A DNA stretch of 64,000 nt from positions 186,001 through 250,000 of the forward strand of contig NZ_LVYD01000043.1 of assembly GCF_002077945.1 (NCBI RefSeq). Reading direction: 5' to 3'. The notes under the pieces were generated by a model. The model searched no databases, was not told the DNA's origin, and saw nothing but the letters and a program-made list of their open reading frames with translations. Within the stretch, counting starts at the first letter, position 1. Every line of letters begins with the position of its first letter. This document shows, one piece after another, positions 1 to 8,265 of this stretch. The translations under genes and the position numbers were made by a program. This stretch comes from Niastella vici. Its GTDB lineage: Bacteria; Bacteroidota; Bacteroidia; Chitinophagales; Chitinophagaceae.

Positions 1-604
<604 letters not shown>

Positions 605-749
605 TTATCGTCCTGAGCGTCCTGAGTGGCGCCGAAGGACAATGCAAATGTCGGCCTCATTTTTGGGTTGGCAGTTATACGCATTACTGGATTACCTACC
701 AAAATCACTGATTTAGGGAAGCGCCCGCTGTTTACACCCGGCGAAACAG

Positions 750-757
750 TAACTTTG
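750..757 (+). promoter_or_regulatory. Bacteroidota-type -7 promoter box
   Basis: TAACTTTG matches the TAnnTTTG -7 consensus of the Bacteroidota primary sigma factor and lies 23 bp before the ATG of the AraC-type gene. A clear TTG at the expected -33 spacing is not evident, so the call rests on the -7 box and its position. Confidence 0.5.
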
Positions 758-779
758 GTAGGTCAAAAAAAGAAGGTAT

Positions 780-1676
780 ATGGATAATTTGTTGCGGTTT
801 GATACCATCAGTCAGTACAATGCATTTAATAATAATGAGACCCTGCATCCGCTGGTAAGTGTTATTGATATGTCGAAGGCAAACCCGAGGTCCTATACCC
901 GGCAAAGCTATGGGTTTTATAACGTGATCCTGAAGGATATAAAATGCGGTGATCTGCGGTACGGTTGTAATTATTATGATTACGAAGAAGGTACGCTGGT
1001 TTTCTTTGCGCCGGGGCAGGTAGTTAGTGTAGAGAGTCACGAAACATTTTATCAACCGAAAGGGTATGCATTGGCGTTTCATGCCGACCTTATCCATGGT
1101 ACATCACTCAGCCGTCAGATGAGCGAGTATACATTTTTCTCCTATGATGTACATGAGGCGTTGCATTTGTCGGAACGCGAGCGGGACGTTGTAATGGATT
1201 GTTTTTCGAAGATTAAATTCGAACTCGAACATGCGGTAGATAAACACAGTAAACGGCTCATCGTTTCGAACATTGAGCTGTTCCTTAATTATTGTGTACG
1301 GTTTTACGATCGCCAGTTCATAACCCGCGATACGGCAAACAAGGGCATCCTGGAACGGTTTGAAAATTTGCTGAGCGATTATTTTGGATCCGATAAACCA
1401 CAAACAGTAGGCCTGCCATCGGTTGGGTATTGTGCGGGGGAATTGCATTTAAGTGCCAACTATTTTGGCGATCTTATTAAAAAAGAAACCGGAAGATCGG
1501 CACAGGAATATATTCAAACAAAGTTGATCAATATAGCCAAGGAGAAAATATTTCAGCCGGGTAAATCGGTCAGTGAAATTGCCTATGAGCTGGGATTTAA
1601 ATATCCGCAGCATTTTACGCGCCTGTTCAAACAACGGGTAGGGCAAACGCCGAATGAGTACAGGGCGATGAATTGA
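780..1676 (+). CDS. AraC family transcriptional regulator
   Basis: DNA-binding regulator of 298 aa. The N-terminal ~170 residues form an AraC-type effector/cupin-like domain and the C-terminal ~100 residues hold the double helix-turn-helix; the second recognition helix and signature are visible as SVSEIAYELGFKYPQHFTRLFK followed by the usual PNEYR ending. It lies divergent to the aldo/keto reductase, which is the likely target (inference). It is a clear paralogue of the AraC gene at 10939-11853, sharing LHPLxxVxD near the start, ALHLSE near residue 130 and FYxRQFITR near residue 175. The ATG is preceded by a good -7 promoter box. The effector is unknown. Confidence 0.93.
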   Translation: MDNLLRFDTISQYNAFNNNETLHPLVSVIDMSKANPRSYTRQSYGFYNVILKDIKCGDLRYGCNYYDYEEGTLVFFAPGQVVSVESHETFYQPKGYALAFHADLIHGTSLSRQMSEYTFFSYDVHEALHLSERERDVVMDCFSKIKFELEHAVDKHSKRLIVSNIELFLNYCVRFYDRQFITRDTANKGILERFENLLSDYFGSDKPQTVGLPSVGYCAGELHLSANYFGDLIKKETGRSAQEYIQTKLINIAKEKIFQPGKSVSEIAYELGFKYPQHFTRLFKQRVGQTPNEYRAMN

Positions 1677-1726
1677 GTGGGAGGTGTCATGTACGTCGGT
1701 GACTTACTTCGACATCTACTCCGACG

Positions 1727-2113
1727 CTACTGAGAAATTTTGTTTATACGGTAATAGCCTTCTTTATCTGAACCAATACGCTCCAGTAATCCCAGCTTTT
1801 TCAAAACAGTAATATTTCGTTCTATTGTCCTGGTAGTAGTGTTAAGAACCTCCGCCATTGTTTTAATGGTAGATTCCGGAAAATTATTAAGCCGTTGTAA
1901 AATGTAATACTGGTTCTCATTCAACTTATCTTTTACAGATGTAATCCATTCTTTAAAATCAACGAGCCTGTAAAGCATAGCAGTAAAGAACCCTCCCATT
2001 GTGAAAACAGGTGCAGGAAGTTTTGCATCATTCATTGCATCCTGCATCCGTGGTCGACAATGATCCAGAATCAGCCAACAAATAACTACTGCAATGAGGT
2101 AATGATCTATCAT
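1727..2113 (-). pseudogene. Winged-helix C-terminal remnant (AlbA/schlafen-type regulator?)
   Basis: Open frame of 128 codons. From about residue 22 it reads like the C-terminus of AlbA_2/schlafen-type ATP-binding transcriptional regulators: a short MQDAMNDAKLPAPVF segment resembling the end of the ATPase-like domain, then a linker and a winged helix (NENQYYILQRLNN, STIKTMAEVLNTTTRTIERN, LKKLGLLERIGSDKEGYY). The first ~20 residues look unrelated and hydrophobic, and the AlbA and ATPase domains are missing upstream, so this is most simply a decayed 3' fragment. A small stand-alone HTH protein is the alternative. The family link is by remembered motif similarity only. Confidence 0.5.
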
Positions 2114-2691
2114 AGGTCAGCAATGATCAGGAAGTAAGCCGACATTAAAATTTTCCCGTCTTTTAGTTAAAACCCACGTTTCATTCGTTTTAATATAGTA
2201 CGCCTCTTTTCTGCCTGGCCATTCCAACCTCACAAAAAATGATTTCCGCCTTTGGGGGCAACCACCTCTTTTGGGTACATATTATTAAATGAGCACGCTG
2301 AAAAAAGATAACAGTTTTCAGCCCGGCGAAAATGAAATGAACTTTTTTTAAAAATTTATTGGTAACAGAGTAGTGTTGAGCCTTTTGGCATTCGTCATAT
2401 TATAAAGGGTACATACAATGGCGTAACACGGAGGTGATTGTTGAATTTTATTTTCATTTGATATAGTATAAACTCATTTAGCATTCGTATCTATAGTAAT
2501 GCACCTGTGAAAACCCCGATGGTGAGTTGAAGATAATTAGTTGGCAGCACGCGGTAATCAACAGTAGATCAATTATTAATAGTCTTGTCAGTAGCAACTC
2601 ACACTTTTGTTTTTTAGTGTTTTAGATTACGATCTGTACCGGGTGAAAGCGGAAGTCAGGGTTTGTATCTACTTACCTTTCTTTTGCTTAT
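2114..2691. other. Gene-poor accessory stretch
   Basis: No convincing gene is seen in these 578 bp. The sequence is AT-rich. A short minus-strand open stretch (about 2117-2240) carries no recognisable motif and may be more of the decayed gene that ends at 1727. The right end holds the first copy of the direct repeat that brackets the RteC-family gene. Confidence 0.5.
2659..2686 (+). repeat. Direct repeat, left copy, flanking the RteC-family gene
   Basis: The segment GGGTTTGTATCTACTTACC plus a T-rich tail is repeated, with a few differences, at 3372-3399 as GGGTTGTGTCTACTTACCC. TCTACTTACC is identical in both. The left copy ends about 20 bp before the RteC-family coding region. Confidence 0.55.
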
Positions 2692-2706
2692 TTGAAAAAC
2701 CATGTT

Positions 2707-3321
2707 ATGACAAACCAACTATGCTTACAGGAACAATGTGGCCGGCTGTACAAAAAGATTGTGAGGCAAATTGCCTGTTATGAAACCACCACAACCGATG
2801 AAAAGAAATGGATAGAGTGGGGCTTCAGCATCACCACAAAAGCCTGGTTATATATTCAGGAAACGGTACAAGGTTATCAATTCACTGATCAGGAGGAAGA
2901 GATCGGTTTTTACAAAACGTTGAAACCAAAGTTTATCGCCCTGATGGATTTCTTTACCTTATTATACAGATCAGTGTTGTTTCAACCCGAAGATACCACC
3001 GGCAAAAAGGAGTACTGGAAAAGTGAGCTCACCACCTGCAAAAACTTTTTATTGAAGCATAAAACCTTCTGTCGCTATTATGAACAGGGTAACTGCAGCA
3101 TGGACCCTGTTTATTTTGTACAGGAGAACAACCAGCACCCGCTTATTTTCGGTATCAATGAAAACAAGCGAGCTGAAAACACTTCTTATAGCTACCTGCT
3201 CGCCCGTGTATTATCAATCCGAAAATACCAGCGTTACGTTTCAAAGAAATTGAATGAGGGTGCAGCCGGTAATTTGCATTTCCCGGAAGTGTCAGCTGCT
3301 CTTCTGCAAGCCCGGAATTAA
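2707..3321 (+). CDS. RteC-family protein
   Basis: About 204 aa from the ATG used here; an in-frame TTG at 2692 would add five residues. It resembles RteC, the ~217-aa regulator of excision and transfer of Bacteroides CTnDOT-type conjugative transposons. The family-like core is CRYYEQGNCSMDPVYFV near residues 118-134, comparable to the 'F.RYY..g...D..YF.r' signature, and the length fits. No integrase, mobilisation or tra gene lies nearby, so this is an orphan copy whose link to mobility is inherited from the family name. It is helical and charged, with no signal peptide. It is bracketed by 28-bp imperfect direct repeats. Confidence 0.68.
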   Translation: MTNQLCLQEQCGRLYKKIVRQIACYETTTTDEKKWIEWGFSITTKAWLYIQETVQGYQFTDQEEEIGFYKTLKPKFIALMDFFTLLYRSVLFQPEDTTGKKEYWKSELTTCKNFLLKHKTFCRYYEQGNCSMDPVYFVQENNQHPLIFGINENKRAENTSYSYLLARVLSIRKYQRYVSKKLNEGAAGNLHFPEVSAALLQARN

Positions 3322-3371
3322 GACCCGCGGTTCAAAACTGTTCATAGTTTAGGTTTAGTTTCTCCCTAAAA

Positions 3372-3399
3372 GGGTTGTGTCTACTTACCCTTACTTTTT
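3372..3399 (+). repeat. Direct repeat, right copy, flanking the RteC-family gene
   Basis: Second copy of the 28-bp element at 2659-2686. It starts about 50 bp after the RteC-family stop codon and has the same orientation. Confidence 0.55.
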
Positions 3400-3401
3400 A
3401 T

Positions 3402-3524
3402 CTGTACTCAGATGTGAGCCAGGCTGAAATGTCAGTTGAATTCTATTGTCAAAAAAAGGTGGCTAGCGCTACTGCTCTTATAAAAATGTATGGTTTACCT
3501 AAAACTGGTAAAGCGAAAAAGTAA
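3402..3524 (+). pseudogene. Possible 3' end of a lost gene
   Basis: An open frame without a start codon runs into a TAA at 3522 and ends with a basic tail (ALIKMYGLPKTGKAKK). A perfect palindrome starts 35 bp later, as it would after a real gene end. No family is recognised. It could be the 3' scar of a gene lost when the RteC segment arrived, or chance. Confidence 0.25.
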
Positions 3525-3559
3525 ATAAATTCAGTTTGCTGGCAACGGATAAAGAAATT

Positions 3560-3593
3560 AAAACCTGCAAAATCATTTGATTTTGCAGGTTTT
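3560..3593. terminator. Perfect 16-bp palindrome, probable bidirectional terminator
   Basis: AAAACCTGCAAAATCA at 3560-3575 and its exact reverse complement at 3578-3593 are separated by TT. A-runs and T-runs at the outer ends would give a U-tract for transcription from either side. Confidence 0.6.
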
Positions 3594-4093
3594 CGCTTTT
3601 GAGGCATACCACTTGATTTTGTCGTAATAATGTTGTTGCCATTTCCGCACAAATTAATAGAGTTGTATTGAGCGGGGTCATTCAACTAAGATGCCTGTTA
3701 CAGGTGACAGCGTTTTATTGTGAATAAGTTTTAACAAATTAAATTACCGCATTAGTATTATTTATAAAGTGATGCTAATGGTACATTAGCTTTAATAATC
3801 ATTGAGAGGGTCATGAAAAAAAGAATAAAACAGTCAAAAACGATAGTTTTTTTATACTCAGCGAAATGCTTCAGCTTGCTTGTTGATTAACTTAATGTAT
3901 AAATGAGCGTTAGTGAATAAAAAGATATACGCAGATGGTTACTTCCCTATTGCTTTCATCTCAACAATGACTTAACTTTGCGGCGTCAAAACTATCAAAT
4001 GAAGCTGTGTGCTAAATTTGTGGTGTAAACGAAAGATAGTTTTTTTCTTCTAAAAGATTGTTTGCCTTCCATTGTAACATTTAATGTTAATAT
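3594..4093. other. Intergenic region with the promoter of the next gene
   Basis: About 500 bp with no supported gene. It contains the promoter-like pair at 3950-3980, a second TAnnTTTG match (TAAATTTG, 4013-4020) and a long AT-rich leader before the ATG at 4094. Confidence 0.5.
3950..3980 (+). promoter_or_regulatory. Candidate promoter of the secreted protein gene
   Basis: TAACTTTG at 3973-3980 matches the Bacteroidota -7 box, and TTG at 3950-3952 sits 20 bp upstream, within the usual 19-21 bp spacing of the -33 element. It would give a leader of about 105 nt before 4094. Confidence 0.45.
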
Positions 4094-4510
4094 ATGCAAA
4101 AGACAAACAATCGTACCAACCAATTAATCAAAGCCGTATTATTTGCAGCAGCAATTACCTTCACTACATTTGTAAATGCAACGCCCACGCATGAGGGTGG
4201 AGATAAAATAAATGCCGGTCAAATGGAAGTTCACATGGCCGAAACGACTGATGCAGACATGCTGATTGAAGTAAAAGTTTCCAACGAAGAATCTAAAAGA
4301 CTTGTACTCGTTATTGAAAATGAACGTGGCGACGAGTTATACAGGAAGGATATTGATAAAGCAGGTCTTCATTCCAGAGTAAGATTTCCTAAAGCCAATA
4401 ATATCGCCGAGTACACCATTAAATTGAAAACAGGAGCAAGATCTTTGGAGCAATATAAGATCACAACGACATCAAGAGTGGTAGAAGATGTTACCATCTC
4501 TAAATTGTAA
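4094..4510 (+). CDS. Secreted protein of unknown function
   Basis: 138 aa with a basic start and hydrophobic stretch (residues 11-28, LIKAVLFAAAITFTTFVNA) typical of a signal peptide cleaved after NA. The mature ~108 residues alternate beta-type segments (MLIEVKVSNEES, RLVLVIENERGDELYRKDI, EYTIKLKTG) and look like one small beta-sandwich, as seen in many short periplasmic proteins of Chitinophagaceae. No catalytic motif is visible. It is a single gene with its own leader and a strong terminator 30 bp after the stop. Confidence 0.75.
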   Translation: MQKTNNRTNQLIKAVLFAAAITFTTFVNATPTHEGGDKINAGQMEVHMAETTDADMLIEVKVSNEESKRLVLVIENERGDELYRKDIDKAGLHSRVRFPKANNIAEYTIKLKTGARSLEQYKITTTSRVVEDVTISKL

Positions 4511-4534
4511 GATCTTATATAATAACTTATAATA

Positions 4535-4565
4535 AAAAGCCCTCCCGCACATCGGGAGGGCTTTT
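4535..4565. terminator. Intrinsic terminator, bidirectional
   Basis: GCCCTCCCG (4539-4547) pairs with CGGGAGGGC (4553-4561) across a 5-nt loop, with A- and T-runs on both sides. It lies between the ends of convergent genes at 4510 and 4596 and can serve both. Confidence 0.9.
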
Positions 4566-4595
4566 AGTTGTGTGCCATATCGCCCGTTAATATTA

Positions 4596-5672
4596 TTATT
4601 GTGATCTCCATCTCCCTAATCTGTCCCTTAGCCTGCCAGTGGCCGGGGCATCGTCCCCGCAGTAATTTGCCCTTGGGTTCCACTGCTTGTTGCATGGGAA
4701 CCGGTACTTGCTTTGTGCATAAGCGGCAACAGGAGTGTCTGTTACTATCAGCGGAGTAAGTCCGCCTGGTAAGGTTACCTGCGAGGCGGCCCCGTTGCCC
4801 AATGCCACCTCTTTTGCATTGGTATTGCCATTGAAACTGTAATCGATCAGCGCATCCAGTAAGCGGTACACCACATAATAATCGTATGCATCATAGGCCG
4901 ACCGGGTATTGGGCAAATTATGTTCGGCTGTATACGTATAATTATCCACCACAGTTTTTTTGACCAGGATAAAATCCTTTTCAGTATCAGGGATCCTGAT
5001 GCTTTTGAACATGTCAATTGCTATGCGGTGGTCGTTGGTAATGTCATCATCATACACCTGTGCAATCAGCCTGGTATTGGCCGGAAAGCTTTGTAATTGC
5101 TGCTGCGTGATCTGGTAAGCATACCAGGGCGCCTGCACAAAGATAAAACGGCCATTGGCGCCCCAGCCTTCTTCCACAAAACCTTTGTAGGCCAGTGCAA
5201 AGGAGGCGCCACCGCCAAAGGAATGCCCCATAAAACCAACCTTCGTGGTGTCAATAAGCTTCGGGTACAGCGATACAGCCGTTTTAAAACTTTGCCACAA
5301 TGTATTGTAGCGTTGCTCTATGCTTACACCGAATGTGGCATACGGAGCGAACACAACCACATAGCCCTTCTTTGCAATAAAATTAAACAGGCCGATATTA
5401 TAAGCACTCTGTTCCCCACCGAATGGATGGCTGTAAAAAATAACCGGCCTTGGACCAATGGATTCCCTGGGATAAAAGACCTCCACATTTTTACCCTTGT
5501 AGGCAGGGCTGGGAAAACTGATCGTGGCCACCGTATATACCCCGTCTTGTCCATATCCATCGATGGGTTTGGCAATAGGGCCGGTGTAAGTGGGTGCCGT
5601 TTGTCCGTAAACAAATGTACAGGACATATGCAAAACCGTTAATAATAGGATGTAAGCAATACTGTATTTCAT
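4596..5672 (-). CDS. Secreted alpha/beta hydrolase
   Basis: 358 aa with a signal peptide (residues 1-23, cut after VYG). The alpha/beta hydrolase core shows FYSHPFGG, the oxyanion-side segment typical of PAF-acetylhydrolase/chlorophyllase-like enzymes, near residue 80, then the nucleophile elbow GHSFGG (Ser near 150). The acid and His of the triad are not assigned with confidence. The function is probably ester hydrolysis in the periplasm; the substrate is unknown. The stop codon of a truncated second copy lies 6 bp upstream of this start, so this is a tandem duplication. The C-terminus runs about 20 residues (basic, RLRDRLGRW) past the point where the copy ends at NYCE, possibly from loss of the original stop. 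Confidence 0.85.
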   Translation of the reverse strand: MKYSIAYILLLTVLHMSCTFVYGQTAPTYTGPIAKPIDGYGQDGVYTVATISFPSPAYKGKNVEVFYPRESIGPRPVIFYSHPFGGEQSAYNIGLFNFIAKKGYVVVFAPYATFGVSIEQRYNTLWQSFKTAVSLYPKLIDTTKVGFMGHSFGGGASFALAYKGFVEEGWGANGRFIFVQAPWYAYQITQQQLQSFPANTRLIAQVYDDDITNDHRIAIDMFKSIRIPDTEKDFILVKKTVVDNYTYTAEHNLPNTRSAYDAYDYYVVYRLLDALIDYSFNGNTNAKEVALGNGAASQVTLPGGLTPLIVTDTPVAAYAQSKYRFPCNKQWNPRANYCGDDAPATGRLRDRLGRWRSQ

Positions 5673-5678
5673 TGGTAT

Positions 5679-6108
5679 TTATTCGCAATAGTTTGTCCTG
5701 AGATTGGTTGAACTGCTGCAGGGAAACTGGTATTTGCTTTGGGCATATTTCGGCGCCGGGTTATCAGTAACCTCCAGCGGCACCATCAGTTGCCCATTAT
5801 AGCCTGGCATGGTCACCTGCTCGGAAGAGCCATTTCCCAACGCCACTTTTTTACCGGCTGCACTGCCATTAAAACTATAATCGATCAGTGCATCAAGCAA
5901 GCGGTAGATCGCATAGTAATCCAGTGCATCATAGGCGCTGCGGCTGTTGGGAGCTACGTGGTCTGCCACATACTGATATCCTGCAATAGTAGATGCTTTT
6001 ACATGAATATAATCTTTCTCGCTTGCTGCAATGTTGATATGTTTGAAAATATCAATAGACAACCGGTGGTCATTGGTTACGTCATCATCATATACTTCTG
6101 CAATCATA
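5679..6108 (-). pseudogene. Truncated tandem copy of the alpha/beta hydrolase
   Basis: The C-terminal ~140 residues match the neighbouring hydrolase closely: IAEVYDDDVTNDHR against IAQVYDDDITNDHR, SRSAYDALDYYAIYRLLDAL against the same block, LIDYSFNG and AQSKYQFPC. The signal peptide and nucleophile elbow are absent. Similarity stops abruptly at about 6108, where the 21-bp-period repeat array begins. The open frame continues to 6185 only because it reads into the repeat. The fragment lacks the catalytic Ser and cannot be an enzyme. Confidence 0.85.
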
Positions 6109-6545
6109 AAGTGAACTTTTACTTTAAAAAATGATGTGGTAAGAAAAAGGGATCTACCAACGGTAAAAAAAATTATTCCTATCAAAAAGTGATCAACTCT
6201 TACGAAAAAGTAATGTACTTAAAATAAAATGATGTTACATCCGGAAAAAAGTAACTATCTATTCTTTAAATAATGTAAACTATTTTAAAAAAAACTATCT
6301 CCAATGCAGGAAAAGGTTATAGCTGCCAACAATGAAGTTATATCCGAAGAAAAAGTAGTTATCGCCCGTTAAAAGTAATTATCTTCTTCAAAAAAGTAAC
6401 TATCTCCCGGCAATAAGTATGTATCGTCCCCAAAAAGTAACTATCTCCCGGCAAAAAGTAATTATCTGCCCCCAAAAAGTAAGTATGACCCGGTAAAAAG
6501 TAATTATCGTCGAAAAAAAGTAACTATCTCGTGGAGAAAGTAGTT
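6109..6545 (+). repeat. ~21-bp tandem repeat array with phased A-tracts
   Basis: About 21-22 degenerate units, each an A-tract followed by a core close to AAAAAGTAACTATC and then a C/G-rich end. The G of the AAGT core falls at 6355, 6375, 6396, 6417, 6437, 6458, 6479, 6500, 6520 and 6540, so the spacing is 20-21 bp. The right third is most regular; units decay towards 6109, where the array abuts the truncated hydrolase. Single-base length differences between units argue against translation. Confidence 0.9.
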
Positions 6546-6942
6546 TTTCACCGGCGTGCTTTAACGAAGTATTAATGATTTGATGAGGTGACAGCACATA
6601 TATTTAGTAACTTAGATCAAATGACAGGGACTCCTCTACATACATATATTACTCATTTTGTCAGGCACATAATACTTGACATAAGTAATTCTGTAACCTG
6701 GTCATTCCCAGAATTCATTCCATTTTGTCTGCAGTTGTATTACTTCTCCAATTTTAAAGACTTCAACAGGTTAGCCCAGGCCTGATTCTAAAGGCTTGGG
6801 ATCAATGACTTTGCACCTGATTATTACGGTAATCAAGGTGTTAAAAGTTTATACTATTTACCGGAATAGAACTTATTTAAACAGGCAGTATACTACTACT
6901 ATTAGTAGTAGCATAGAATGCTATTGCTCAAATTAATGTAAA
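6546..6942. other. Intergenic region before the Rnk-like gene
   Basis: About 400 bp without a supported gene. It holds a terminator-like hairpin near 6775-6800 (CCAGGCCT with AGGCTTGG) and a small perfect inverted repeat at 6893-6911. Confidence 0.5.
6893..6911. promoter_or_regulatory. Small perfect inverted repeat, possible operator
   Basis: CTACTACTA and TAGTAGTAG face each other across one T, about 40 bp before the start of the Rnk/GreA-like gene. The simple-sequence composition means chance cannot be excluded. Confidence 0.3.
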
Positions 6943-6951
6943 GTGAAAGAC

Positions 6952-7347
6952 ATGCAAACAAAAGAACAACTAATTGTAAGAAAAGATGATTTTGATATCA
7001 TCACAACATATCTAAAAACGGGAGAGACCCGTTCCTCGTTTGACCGGCATAATGTTATGGAGCTGGAGGCGGAGTTAAAAAAAGCAAAATTGGTAAGTAA
7101 GGAAAATTTCCCTGATACAACAGTAGGTCTTAATTCCACGGCTGTCATAAAAGATATTGAAACAAACCGCGTACTGTCAATTACAATTGTTACACCAGAC
7201 AAGGCAGATATAAGGCGGAACAAAATATCAGTGCTGGCGCCTATAGGAACAGCCTTATTGGGTTTTCAGAAAGGCCGGCAGATTAACTGGAAAGTTCCAT
7301 CAGGGAAAAAGAAATTCATCATAATGGAAGTATACAATTTTGCATAA
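6952..7347 (+). CDS. GreA/GreB C-terminal domain protein (Rnk-like)
   Basis: 131 aa from the ATG; an in-frame GTG at 6943 would add three residues. The C-terminal half is the FKBP-like domain of GreA/GreB and Rnk: VGLNSTAVIKDIETNR, LSITIVTPDKADIRRNKISVLAP, and the closing GTALLGFQKG with a final WKVPSG. The N-terminus is a short helical arm, as in Rnk-type proteins, not the long coiled coil of GreA. Such proteins bind RNA polymerase near the secondary channel; a role as stress-time regulator is inferred. It heads a run of small same-strand genes (7361, 7845). Confidence 0.85.
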   Translation: MQTKEQLIVRKDDFDIITTYLKTGETRSSFDRHNVMELEAELKKAKLVSKENFPDTTVGLNSTAVIKDIETNRVLSITIVTPDKADIRRNKISVLAPIGTALLGFQKGRQINWKVPSGKKKFIIMEVYNFA

Positions 7348-7360
7348 TAATTCTATCGGT

Positions 7361-7816
7361 ATGAGCAATATGAAAATAAATTTTGATAAAGACAAATATC
7401 AGCAATTAAGTGAACTCGGGTCCAGGTTTGGTTTATCTTTCTCGAGTCATATGGTAATAGGCAATAAATTAATTGCTTTGGATGGAAGGAAGAAGATCTT
7501 ACTGGTGCTGGAAAGAAACAACAGATCGTATATTATTGAATTGGAAAAAGTGGCCTCGGTATCTGTCAAAAAGACCTATAGCAGTATCAGGCCAGGAGAA
7601 TTAATTAATAAAGGCATTGAAGAGTTTTTAAAAACTATTGAGTTGCAGTTTGAATACAATAATAAACGAACAATTTGTTTACCCTTTTTTGACTGTGAGA
7701 AAGACGATTCCCGGAATTTGCCCAGGTTAGAGCGAAATGCTAAAAACTGGCAGCTGATCCTTTCTAAAATGGCAATCACTCATCCTGATCGGCAGTGCCA
7801 GATGGTGGTGGAATGA
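7361..7816 (+). CDS. Protein of unknown function
   Basis: About 151 aa from the ATG at 7361 (MSNMKINF); the frame is open back to 7340, but that would overlap the preceding gene and use TTG. No signal peptide or membrane span. The middle (KLIALDGRKKILLVLERN, YIIELEKVASVSVKK) looks like a small beta-rich domain of the kind that senses or shields lipids, and the C-terminus has acidic and aromatic residues. No family is recognised. It lies 13 bp after the Rnk-like gene and before a small membrane protein, suggesting a three-gene operon. Confidence 0.6.
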   Translation: MSNMKINFDKDKYQQLSELGSRFGLSFSSHMVIGNKLIALDGRKKILLVLERNNRSYIIELEKVASVSVKKTYSSIRPGELINKGIEEFLKTIELQFEYNNKRTICLPFFDCEKDDSRNLPRLERNAKNWQLILSKMAITHPDRQCQMVVE

Positions 7817-7844
7817 ATATTTTTTAATTATTAAACGAATTGTC

Positions 7845-8036
7845 ATGATACACAATAAAAAGCCGGTTCGTGCAATCGGAATTACAATAATAATTCTTGT
7901 TTTAGTAAATGTTATTGCGATAATGGAGGGGTATACCAACAATGGAAAATGGTACTGGGTCCTTGTTATCACATTACCCTTACTGTTACTGGCAATTGCA
8001 AATGTTCGCCGGAAGAAGCATATTGTTTTTCAATAA
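7845..8036 (+). CDS. Small two-span membrane protein
   Basis: 63 aa with two hydrophobic segments (residues ~10-26, AIGITIIILVLVNVIAI, and ~37-52, YWVLVITLPLLLLAIANV), a short N/G-rich loop and a basic RRKK tail that should stay cytoplasmic. It starts 28 bp after the previous gene and probably shares its transcript. No function can be assigned. Confidence 0.6.
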   Translation: MIHNKKPVRAIGITIIILVLVNVIAIMEGYTNNGKWYWVLVITLPLLLLAIANVRRKKHIVFQ

Positions 8037-8044
8037 ATAACCTG

Positions 8045-8250
8045 TCATTGGTCTAATGATTGGCCGGTTATGGCTCTTTTAATGGTCTCCTGCAACTGCC
8101 GAGCCTCCAGCTCATAATCGGCCATTTGATATATATTATGCAGCAAATAATCGTATAGGATCAAAAATTTCTCATTAAGTGTGGAATCGAAAACTAATAG
8201 GGATAATTTGGTGTTAACTGTAGTAGATGGACCTTGTGTTAAATGATAAC
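8045..8250 (-). pseudogene. Short minus-strand coding remnant
   Basis: A minus-strand frame without a proper start codon ends at TGA 8045-8047 and encodes a credible helical protein: LLVFDSTLNEKFLILYDYLL, then MADYELEARQLQETIKRAI. Amphipathic helices and Glu/Gln-rich composition look coding. It converges on the membrane-protein gene and its 5' side runs into the transaldolase start. It may be a broken gene whose front was replaced, or a small protein using an unusual start. No homology is recognised. Confidence 0.35.
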
Positions 8251-8265
8251 ATTAAAATTAAAGTC

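Noticed and set aside
6109-6545. CRISPR array
   Set aside because: Units are contiguous with no spacer of separate origin, the period is only 20-21 bp, and no cas gene is present. The same holds for 42582-42896.
6400-6597. Minus-strand frame through the first array with ITFWG-like heptads
   Set aside because: Units vary by single-base indels, which would shift the frame; the frame has no protein-like flanks.
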